Notes under the pieces: model-generated
What the model was told of the DNA's origin: nothing
Database searches by the model: none
What the model saw: the letters and a program-made list of their open reading frames with translations, nothing else
Translations under genes and position numbers: made by a program
In this document: positions 1-4,911 of the stretch, piece by piece
Position numbering within the stretch: position 1 is the first letter of the stretch
Layout of the letters: each line of letters begins with the position of its first letter
Assembly (NCBI GenBank): GCA_031255615.1
Contig: JAIRSD010000011.1
Span: 1-5,237, forward strand
Length of the DNA stretch: 5,237 bases
Source: Treponema sp.
GTDB lineage: Bacteria > Spirochaetota > Spirochaetia > Treponematales > Breznakiellaceae
Reading direction: 5' to 3'

Positions 1-15
1 GAGTTTTAGTGGACC

Positions 16-44
16 TGTTCAATAACCCGGTTGCTTATTGAACA
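16..44. repeat. AT-rich perfect inverted repeat (10-bp arms, 9-nt loop)
   Basis: The arm TGTTCAATAA (16-25) is matched exactly by TTATTGAACA (35-44) around the loop CCCGGTTGC. No T-run follows on either strand, so it does not look like an intrinsic terminator. The low GC of the arms contrasts with the GC-rich hairpins further on. It could be an operator, the foot of the neighbouring repeat array, or a repeat of its own. No gene is visible between 1 and 50, and anything upstream lies outside the window. Confidence 0.6.
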
Positions 45-50
45 ATTCTA

Positions 51-240
51 GCAGGCTGCCTGGCCTAAAAATCAGATATGTGAACAGAAGAAATTTACCA
101 CGAAGGCGAGGAAGGCGCACGAAGACCGGGGATTGAAGGCGCTTTTTCATTCTTTCGTGTACCTTGGTGCGCCTTCGTGGTTAACATTCTTGTTCCCGGT
201 TCTTTCGCTTATCCGGTGATGTAGTATAATCAAGGTGCTG
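51..240. repeat. 190-bp intergenic repeat, copy 1
   Basis: This is the first of two head-to-tail units. The head reads GCAGGCTGCCTGGCCTAAAA and the tail ends near GATGTAGT at 218-225. The middle is a long imperfect palindrome: 97-124 (ACCACGAAGGCG to CACGAAG) is largely complementary to 153-181 (TTCGTG to CCTTCGTGGT), with a loop of about 28 nt. I recall similar palindromes built on CTTCGTG and CACGAAG in the intergenic DNA of many unrelated bacteria, but cannot check that here. There is no coding potential beyond short chance frames. Confidence 0.85.
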
Positions 241-430
241 GCAGGCTGCTTGGCCTAAAAAATCAGATATGTTGACGGAAAAAATTGACCCTCAAGACGA
301 GGGGGGCGCACGAAGACCGGGGATTGGAAGCGCATATATTCCTTCGTGTACCTTGGTGCGCCTTCGTGGTTAACATTCTTGTTCCCGGTTCTTTCGCTTA
401 TCCGGTGATGTAGTGCAAGCGAGGTGCTGG
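241..430. repeat. 190-bp intergenic repeat, copy 2 (tandem with copy 1)
   Basis: This unit follows copy 1 directly, with the same head (GCAGGCTGCTTGGCCTAAAA) and the same order of blocks. Its right part, 343-414, is identical over 72 bp to 154-225 of copy 1. Its left palindrome arm (about 285-316) has diverged and pairs poorly outside GCGCACGAAG. The unit runs into the hairpin cluster at about 430. The short frame that ends in this tail on the minus strand is repeat-derived and not a gene. Confidence 0.85.
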
Positions 431-488
431 CGGCGTTTGGACCGGGGAGGGCCGCCCAAAACGCCGCGCCCGCGGGTTTTCGGCGTTT
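430..488. repeat. Three-arm inverted repeat with two alternative hairpins
   Basis: CGGCGTTT occurs at 431-438 and 481-488, and its complement AAACGCCG lies between them at 459-466. The middle arm can pair with the first (9 bp counting G430 to C467) or with the third (8 bp), but not both. The palindrome CCCGCGGG (469-476) sits in the second loop. The base pairing is read directly; a switching role is only a possibility. Confidence 0.55.
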
Positions 489-573
489 CGCGGAGCGAAA
501 CCACGGGGCGGACGGCCTCTTTCAGGCGCCGCGCGGAGCGCGGCGCCTCGGGGGGCGGAAGCCGGAGGGCTTC

Positions 574-631
574 CGCCCGCGCAAGGGATAGGAGCGGAAC
601 AAAAACCCGCAGGGTTTTTGTTAGAGCGGAT
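574..631 (+). repeat. 58-bp intergenic element, copy A
   Basis: This element recurs in reverse orientation at 2599-2656, with 52 of 58 positions identical by my alignment. It runs from CGCCCGCGC through GGATAGGAGCGG, then the hairpin 598-622, then TTAGAGCGGAT. I recall blocks such as AGCGGATAGCCCG from intergenic repeats of other bacteria, but this is memory only. Copies A and B bracket the acyl-CoA synthetase gene and face each other. Confidence 0.8.
598..622 (-). terminator. Possible intrinsic terminator of the acyl-CoA synthetase gene
   Basis: The perfect 11-bp stem AACAAAAACCC with loop GCA ends in TTTTTGTT on either strand, the shape of a bidirectional terminator. It lies about 90 nt beyond the stop codon of the minus-strand synthetase gene. 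The GC part of the stem is only three pairs, which is weak. The same hairpin, slightly altered, sits upstream of the synthetase at 2608-2632, so it may be simply part of the repeat. A weaker alternative nearer the stop is the 6-bp pairing of 666-671 with 686-691. Confidence 0.3.
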
Positions 632-710
632 AGCCCGGTCCCCGCCGGAGGCGGGGATGCGCCCAAAAGGGACTCATTAAAGGGGCCCTTTGAACGCGGC
701 TTGCCGGGGT

Positions 711-2414
711 TTATACCGCTTCCCGTTTGATTTTTTTCGTGGTGGTCATTTCCATGGGCGTATCGAGGATGTTGATCCGCTCGATCCGCTGGTAAGAAAG
801 GAGCCGCTGGTTTACTTCGGCGACGATTTTCTCGATTCGGGACCTGACCGTCTCCTTGTCCGCTTCGGCGCCGCCGGAGTCCCGGAAGGCTTCCGCGTTG
901 GGGAAGATCAGGGCTTCGATGACTTCGATCTTCATCCGTTTGTCCTGCACAAAGCCCCGGACCAGAATCTGGTCAATCTCATCGAAGAGCTGGAATTCGT
1001 TTTCGATCTCCTCGGGATAAACGTTCTTTCCCCCCTCGGTAACGATGGTGTTTTTTGCCCGGCCGGTAAGGTAGAGGTAGTTCTCCTCATCCAGGTAGCC
1101 CAGATCCCCGGTTTTAAGGTAGCCGTCCGGCGTAAAGGAGGCCGCCGTTTCCTCGGGCATTTCGAAGTAGCCCTTCATCACCATGGGGCCCTTGACGACT
1201 ACTTCGCCGATGCCCCGGTCGTCGGGGTCCAGAATCTTCATGTCCGCCCGGGGGACGACCTTGCCCACGCTGGTTTCTTTGTAATGGGTTATGGGGTTCA
1301 GGTTGATGATGGGGCTGGTTTCCGTGAGGCCGTAGCCCTGGACGAAGTCGATGCCCAGTTGGTTGTACTTTTTGAAAACGCTGGGGGCCAGGGGGCCGCC
1401 GCCGCAGATGCAGACCCGCAGGGTGGAAAGGGAGGCCTGCTCCAGTACGGCGTGGAAGATCCGCTTGCCGGGATTCACCTTAAAGACCTTCTTGATGAAG
1501 CCGGACAGGCCCATGAGGGCGCAGATGGCCCCGTACACAAGGGGGCCCTTGGCCCGGATGCCCCGGAGTATCCCCGCCAGGAGTTTGTTGAAAAGCATGG
1601 GGACTCCCAGGAGCATGGTGATCTTCCCCTGTTTGAGTTCCTTGAGGATCACCGGGGTAACCATTTTTTTTCCGAAGACCACCTCCGCGCCGGTGGAGAT
1701 GGTTTCGATAAAGACCGCCAGCATCGTGTAGGCGTGGTGGAGGGGGAGGAGGGCGTAGAACACGTCGGTATGGTACACGGGGAAGGGGGTGCCCTGGGCC
1801 AGGTAGCAGTCGGAAACCATGTTTTGATGGGTCAGCATGACCCCCTTGGGGGTTCCCATGGTGCCGGAGGTAAAGAGAATCGCCGCCATGTCGTCTTCCC
1901 GGGCCGCCTCAATCTCCGCCTCCGGCCCGTCCAGGTCGTAGATATAGGTCCCGATTCCCCTTTTCAGGGAGACCAGCTCCCCCGGAAGGCCCAGAGTCTC
2001 GTAGTGTTCGTATTTTTCCTCATCGACAAAAAGGATTTTCGCCCGGGAAGTCTTTATCAGAAGGTCCGATTCCTCGTTCTTGAGTTGGTAGTCAACAGGG
2101 ACCACCACGGCCCCCGCGAAAAGGATGCCCAGGTAGGCCACGGCCCATTCGGGGGAGTTCTTCCCCGTTACCGCCACCTTATCCCCCCGGCGAATCCCCC
2201 GGCTGTGGAGCCAGCGGGCCGCTGCCTCGATAAGTTTAAGCGCCTCCTCGTAGTTAAGGCTGATTCTATCGGGTTCGTAGACGGTGAAACAGGCCCGCCG
2301 GCCGTGCAGGGAGACGATGATCCGGTACATCTCCGGCAGGGTGGGCCACTGCCCATTAAAATCCTTGCCGCGGTGGGCCTCCAAAAATGCCCAGGGGATA
2401 AATTCGGCGCTCAT
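711..2414 (-). CDS. Long-chain acyl-CoA synthetase (AMP-forming)
   Basis: This protein of 567 residues belongs to the ANL adenylate-forming superfamily. It is expected to activate a fatty acid with ATP to an acyl-adenylate and pass it to coenzyme A, in the cytoplasm or at the inner membrane face. Visible motifs are the P-loop TSGTMGTPKG (182-191), LLPLHHAYTM (222-231), QGYGLTET (359-366), GYLKTGDLGY with Asp437 (431-440), LTGRAKNTIVTEGGKN with Arg452 (449-464) and the C-terminal TTTKKIKR, where Lys561 fits the catalytic lysine. Both the large N-terminal and small C-terminal domains are complete, at normal family length. The start is supported by GGAGG six bases upstream. The gene diverges from its right-hand neighbour and has repeat-rich flanks on both sides. 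Chain-length preference cannot be read from sequence; it could serve uptake of exogenous fatty acids. A fadD-like name would be reasonable but is not proven. Confidence 0.95.
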   Translation of the reverse strand: MSAEFIPWAFLEAHRGKDFNGQWPTLPEMYRIIVSLHGRRACFTVYEPDRISLNYEEALKLIEAAARWLHSRGIRRGDKVAVTGKNSPEWAVAYLGILFAGAVVVPVDYQLKNEESDLLIKTSRAKILFVDEEKYEHYETLGLPGELVSLKRGIGTYIYDLDGPEAEIEAAREDDMAAILFTSGTMGTPKGVMLTHQNMVSDCYLAQGTPFPVYHTDVFYALLPLHHAYTMLAVFIETISTGAEVVFGKKMVTPVILKELKQGKITMLLGVPMLFNKLLAGILRGIRAKGPLVYGAICALMGLSGFIKKVFKVNPGKRIFHAVLEQASLSTLRVCICGGGPLAPSVFKKYNQLGIDFVQGYGLTETSPIINLNPITHYKETSVGKVVPRADMKILDPDDRGIGEVVVKGPMVMKGYFEMPEETAASFTPDGYLKTGDLGYLDEENYLYLTGRAKNTIVTEGGKNVYPEEIENEFQLFDEIDQILVRGFVQDKRMKIEVIEALIFPNAEAFRDSGGAEADKETVRSRIEKIVAEVNQRLLSYQRIERINILDTPMEMTTTKKIKREAV

Positions 2415-2420
2415 AGCTTT

Positions 2421-2425
2421 CCTCC
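2421..2425 (-). promoter_or_regulatory. Ribosome binding site of the acyl-CoA synthetase
   Basis: Read on the minus strand, GGAGG is followed by the six-base spacer AAAGCT and then ATG at 2414. This is a canonical Shine-Dalgarno arrangement and fixes the start codon. Confidence 0.85.
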
Positions 2426-2461
2426 AAGACTGTGTTTATCGCGATTCTGATTGAATTTATG

Positions 2462-2541
2462 ACCCGGCGAAGCGGAAAGGGTTGCGGGTCCGGGGCTGGA
2501 GATCCGCCGATTCTTCGTTTCGCGGATTCCGGTCGCCGGGT
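2462..2541. repeat. Nested inverted repeats upstream of the synthetase gene
   Basis: ACCCGGCGA (2462-2470) is the exact complement of TCGCCGGGT (2533-2541), enclosing about 60 nt. Inside, ATCCGC (2502-2507) can pair with GCGGAT (2522-2527). GACCCG (2461-2466) has a competing partner in CGGGTC (2475-2480). The structure lies in the divergent intergenic region, 48 bp from the synthetase ATG, so it may be in its leader. No function is shown. Confidence 0.5.
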
Positions 2542-2556
2542 GGTATAGGGGGCGCG

Positions 2557-2592
2557 TTTTTGCGGCTTTCCGCCTGCGGCGGGCCGCAAAAA
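2557..2592. repeat. 15-bp bulged hairpin with TGC loop
   Basis: TTTTTGCGGC (2557-2566) pairs with GCCGCAAAAA (2583-2592), and CCGCC (2570-2574) pairs with GGCGG (2578-2582). The loop is TGC (GCA on the minus strand) and there is a single TTT bulge at 2567-2569. The T-run is on the 5' side of the stem on both strands, so it is not terminator-like. On the minus strand it occupies the same place after the 58-bp element as hairpin 640-656 does after copy A. Confidence 0.7.
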
Positions 2593-2598
2593 CCCAGG

Positions 2599-2656
2599 AT
2601 TCGCTCTAACAAAACCCCTGCGGATTTTTGTTCCGCTTCTATCCCCGGCGCGGGCG
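2599..2656 (-). repeat. 58-bp intergenic element, copy B (inverted)
   Basis: Read on the minus strand this matches 574-631 at 52 of 58 positions, including GGATAGAAGCGG, the hairpin (2608-2632) with loop GCA, and TTAGAGCGAAT. Changes in the hairpin give one mismatch and one wobble pair, so it is slightly weaker than copy A. It sits in the divergent intergenic region about 185 bp upstream of the synthetase start. Confidence 0.8.
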
Positions 2657-2679
2657 CAAAACGGCGGGGACGCCGGCAT

Positions 2680-2706
2680 GGAGTTTGGGGCGAGGCTCCA
2701 AACTCC
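2680..2706. repeat. Hairpin with 9 to 11-bp stem
   Basis: GGAGTTTGG (2680-2688) is the exact complement of CCAAACTCC (2698-2706). The stem extends inward by a G-T wobble and a G-C pair, leaving the loop CGAGG. It lies between copy B of the 58-bp element and the third 190-bp repeat. Confidence 0.6.
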
Positions 2707-2740
2707 GCCGAAACCAAAAGGCAGGGTAAGCAAGGTGGGA

Positions 2741-2890
2741 GCAGCTTGCTCGGGCTAAAAGACAGGATATGCGGATGCAGGACATTGACCCATTGACCGC
2801 GGGGAAGACGCGCGAAGGACGGCGGCGCTTTTATATATATGCCTTCGTGTGCCTTTGCGCGCCTTTGTGGGTTAGCTTTCTGAACGTTTT
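2741..2890. repeat. 190-bp intergenic repeat, copy 3 (diverged, shortened tail)
   Basis: The head GCAGCTTGCTCGGGCTAAAA and the palindrome half GCCTTCGTGTGCCTTTGCGC at 2841-2860 match copies 1 and 2 in order and spacing. The preceding 2721-2740 (GCAGGGTAAGCAAGGTGGGA) resembles the tail of another unit, as in the tandem pair. The usual tail is replaced or heavily changed after about 2875. Part of this repeat is open in the frame of the downstream gene and creates a misleading upstream start at 2769. Confidence 0.7.
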
Positions 2891-2922
2891 TGCCGATCTA
2901 TGGACGCCCCGCCGCGTCCGCG

Positions 2923-2951
2923 TTGACCGAGACGGAATGGGTATTTATAGT
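2923..2951 (+). promoter_or_regulatory. Sigma70-like promoter of the hypothetical gene
   Basis: TTGACC (2923-2928) and TATAGT (2946-2951) are separated by exactly 17 bases, each with one mismatch from consensus. Transcription would start around 2957-2959, on or beside the ATG at 2958, giving a leaderless or nearly leaderless mRNA. The absence of a clear Shine-Dalgarno sequence before 2958 fits this. It is a sequence match only; chance cannot be excluded. Confidence 0.5.
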
Positions 2952-2957
2952 AGAGCT

Positions 2958-4667
2958 ATGGCAGAATCAGGCGTTCTGGAAAAGCTGGCGACCAATCTTT
3001 CCCTGGAAGAACGCCAAAGGATGCTTGAGAAGCTCCGGGCCCTATCGACCTTGTCGGCGGAGAGCCTGTATCCTTCCGCCGCGGATTCCTCCCGGGAACC
3101 GTCCCTGGAAGAACAGTACACCATGCTGCCCTGGTACTACCGTCTTTATTTTTTCTTCATAAGTATGTTCAGAGGCAAAGCCCCCCAGCAGATCTTCCTC
3201 AACTCCCGAATCGCCGGATTGGGACGCCGGATTGCGGTTGAATACCCGCAATTTTACGATTTTCAGAAGGGGCGGCTCCTTCCGGAATTTTACCGGGTCT
3301 TTAGCACCCTCAAGGAGGATTCCCGCTTTTTCTTTGATGTCCTGGACGTTTCCGTGAATCGCGACCGGGGGAGTTTCTTCGCCTTTCTGGGCTCCCTGGA
3401 AATGGAGGAGGTCCACCGCAAGCTGGAGGCGGAGACGGAACCGGAAAAGCTGTGGGCCAAGAATCCTGATCTGCCCGAGGGGGAGTTGCGGCAGGCGGCC
3501 ATGCGGGTAATGGAAGACGCCTTCGCGATGATTACCGAAACCCAGCGGACCGTCATGTACCGCCATGCCCGGTCCCTCCACTGCTTTAAAGAATTGGCAT
3601 CCTTCCTCTACGACAGAGTCCTCCTGGCCTTTAGCGGGGGGGAGAATCAGACCTGTTCGATTAATGTGGTGAAGGATATGCTGGCCTCCTTTAACAGCAT
3701 CCTTTTTTCTTTGAAGGATCCCCCCTCCCTCGCCCTGCTGGAATCCCTTTTTGTCTTTAGCCTTCAGGAAAAGGCGGGAAGGGCCAATTTTGACCATAAC
3801 CGGGAACTGCATCGCCTTCTTGGCCAGGCGGAGAAGGCGCTGGGCAATATCAAGAATTTTAACCGCCGCCTGTCCCTTACCTCGATTTTGAAGTGCGCCT
3901 ATCGGGATATGGCCTATAAACCCCGGCAAATTTCCGGCGGCGAGGATTGGTACGCCATATACCGGGATTATTGGAAACGGTATATCGATGCCCGGTTCTC
4001 CGCTTACCTGAAAAACCAGCGCCGCCGGAAACTCTGGGAATCGTGCCGGAATTTCTTCCACGGCGGGGAGCCTCTGATTCTGGAACACGCCGCCGCCGAA
4101 GAAGGGGACGGCGGTTTCCCCCTGGCCCCCTTCCTGTCCCTTTCTTTCCTGTTAAGTTTTTATAAACTGGTCTATATGCCGGATATCCACGGCTGGCTGA
4201 TACCCATCGTGTTCGACGGGGAATTCCTTAAAAAGGAAAACCGCACCGAATTAACCGGCGCCTATAACGATCTCGCCATCCTGGGGGAGGACATTCAACT
4301 GCTCGACGAGAGAATTGGACCCGAGGGAATCTACGGGGATCGCTATACCCAGGCGCGGCAGGAAATGTCCTCCCTGCCGGTTAAGCGGCGGAAAGTACAG
4401 TTGGTCCTTGACGATGCCGCCGGGGAGGGCCGGGAAATTATTGACCGGACCAGGTCGGCTATTGACAGCGTGATAAATATCCTGGGGGGGATACTGAAAA
4501 AAGATTCCGGGGGCCGGTATGATTCCCTGTCCAACCTTTCCCAGATGGAAGCCAGAATTCCCAATCTTGATATGACCCTGCGGGGGGCCGGGGAACGGCT
4601 GCGGAAGGCCCTGGGAATGCTGGATCTTGCCGCCATGCTGGAAACGGAATCCGAAAGAAATCAGTAG
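2958..4667 (+). CDS. Hypothetical protein, probably treponeme DUF5312 family
   Basis: This protein of 569 residues has no enzymatic motif that I recognise. The start region (MAESGVLEKLATNLSLEERQ), a short helix-forming stretch with LSLEERQRMLEKLRAL, followed by PWYYRLYFFFISMF (58-71), recalls the DUF5312 family of Treponema; this is from memory. A second hydrophobic segment lies at about 387-407 (PLAPFLSLSFLLSFYKLVYM). Most of the rest is charged and probably helical, and the C-terminal third looks coiled-coil-like. There is no signal peptide, so it is either cytoplasmic or membrane-associated. I chose ATG 2958 because everything upstream in frame is repeat and promoter DNA; ATG 2937 (576 residues) is the nearest alternative and ATG 2769 (632 residues) is unlikely. 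It precedes argS on the same strand. Function unknown. Confidence 0.85.
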   Translation: MAESGVLEKLATNLSLEERQRMLEKLRALSTLSAESLYPSAADSSREPSLEEQYTMLPWYYRLYFFFISMFRGKAPQQIFLNSRIAGLGRRIAVEYPQFYDFQKGRLLPEFYRVFSTLKEDSRFFFDVLDVSVNRDRGSFFAFLGSLEMEEVHRKLEAETEPEKLWAKNPDLPEGELRQAAMRVMEDAFAMITETQRTVMYRHARSLHCFKELASFLYDRVLLAFSGGENQTCSINVVKDMLASFNSILFSLKDPPSLALLESLFVFSLQEKAGRANFDHNRELHRLLGQAEKALGNIKNFNRRLSLTSILKCAYRDMAYKPRQISGGEDWYAIYRDYWKRYIDARFSAYLKNQRRRKLWESCRNFFHGGEPLILEHAAAEEGDGGFPLAPFLSLSFLLSFYKLVYMPDIHGWLIPIVFDGEFLKKENRTELTGAYNDLAILGEDIQLLDERIGPEGIYGDRYTQARQEMSSLPVKRRKVQLVLDDAAGEGREIIDRTRSAIDSVINILGGILKKDSGGRYDSLSNLSQMEARIPNLDMTLRGAGERLRKALGMLDLAAMLETESERNQ

Positions 4668-4689
4668 CATGAGCAGTTGCAGCATGAGC
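4666..4689. repeat. Short direct repeat AGCATGAGC
   Basis: AGCATGAGC occurs at 4666-4674, overlapping the stop codon of the hypothetical gene, and again at 4681-4689, a period of 15 bp. It may be a small duplication scar at the edge of the next repeat copy. The ATG in each copy opens a frame of about 60 codons through repeat DNA, which I do not regard as a gene. Confidence 0.45.
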
Positions 4690-4690
4690 G

Positions 4691-4876
4691 GCGGGCCGCC
4701 TGGATTAAAAGACCGGATATTGTGGACCCGGGAAATTGGCCGTGAAGGCGGGAAGGCCCGTGAAGGGCGGGGGCAGGGAGCCGTTATGCGTTCCCGCGGG
4801 TCCCCGGCGCGCCTGTTTACTTTCTTGTTCCCGGTTGTTTCTCTTGTTCGGTGATTTAATGCAGGCAAGGCAGAGT
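4691..4876. repeat. 190-bp intergenic repeat, copy 4 (degraded)
   Basis: The head GCGGGCCGCCTGGATTAAAA and the tail TTTCTTGTTCCCGGTTGTTT with GGTGATTTAATGCAGGCAAGG match the ends of copies 1 and 2 at about the right distance. The central palindrome is largely destroyed and more GC-rich. The unit fills most of the gap between the hypothetical gene and argS, so it would be transcribed if these genes are co-transcribed. Outside it, 4668-4911 holds only the argS leader. No clear promoter is visible there. Confidence 0.65.
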
Positions 4877-4899
4877 TGGTAGAAAACAGTAGAGTAGTT

Positions 4900-4905
4900 G
4901 AGGAG
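4900..4905 (+). promoter_or_regulatory. Ribosome binding site of argS
   Basis: GAGGAG lies six bases before ATG 4912, a standard spacing. An in-frame ATG at 4906 directly abuts it, too close for normal initiation, so 4912 is preferred. Confidence 0.8.
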
Positions 4906-4911
4906 ATGTGT

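Larger units (their letters stand above)
485..656. repeat. Cluster of five short hairpins with GGA or GCA loops
   Basis: Five stem-loops follow one another. They are 485-501 (7-bp stem, loop GGA), 524-548 (11-bp stem AGGCGCCGCGC, loop GGA), 553-578 (11-bp stem GGGCGGAAGCC, loop GGAG), 598-622 (11-bp stem AACAAAAACCC, loop GCA) and 640-656 (7-bp stem CCCCGCC, loop GGA). All arms are perfect. The stem sequences are unrelated while the loops are nearly constant, so these are not copies of one palindrome. The stretch 430-710 holds no convincing gene. Confidence 0.8.

Noticed and set aside
1..9. End of an upstream gene (GAG TTT TAG)
   Set aside because: Nine bases cannot support a coding call, and the stop triplet is expected by chance.
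225..230. TATAAT box at the end of repeat copy 1
   Set aside because: It is a perfect -10 hexamer but has no -35 match at 16 to 18 bases and no plus-strand gene downstream. The equivalent position in copy 2 is not conserved.
51..430. CRISPR array
   Set aside because: Only two units of about 190 bp are in tandem, with no short repeats alternating with unique spacers of uniform length.
370..730. Short open frames on both strands in the hairpin and repeat region
   Set aside because: They are translations of repeat tails and hairpins. Similar peptides recur at other repeat copies (for example near 4810-4860 and 2599-2656), which is what repeat DNA would give, and no ribosome binding site supports them.
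690..2450. Long plus-strand open frame (586 codons) opposite the acyl-CoA synthetase
   Set aside because: It is the antisense shadow of a gene with all ANL family motifs in order. The frame stays open because of GC-rich codon use, and its translation is low-complexity, rich in Gly, Asp and Val, with no recognisable domain.
2426..2470. Promoter of the acyl-CoA synthetase on the minus strand
   Set aside because: AT-rich stretches (ATAAATTCAAT and GATAAAC) could be -10 boxes, but no -35 hexamer is at suitable spacing, so I did not annotate one.
2785..2837. Promoter made of TTGACC (2785-2790 or 2793-2798) and TATATA (2832-2837) in repeat copy 3
   Set aside because: The spacing is more than 30 bases, far from the required 17, and the elements are part of the repeat.
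3042..4088. Minus-strand open frame (348 codons) opposite the hypothetical gene
   Set aside because: It is antisense to a longer plus-strand frame that has a promoter and codirectional context. Its translation is rich in Gly and Pro and has no family resemblance.
4669..4854. Small plus-strand frame starting just after the stop of the hypothetical gene
   Set aside because: It lies almost wholly in degraded repeat copy 4, has no Shine-Dalgarno sequence and gives a Gly/Arg-rich peptide without homology that I recognise.
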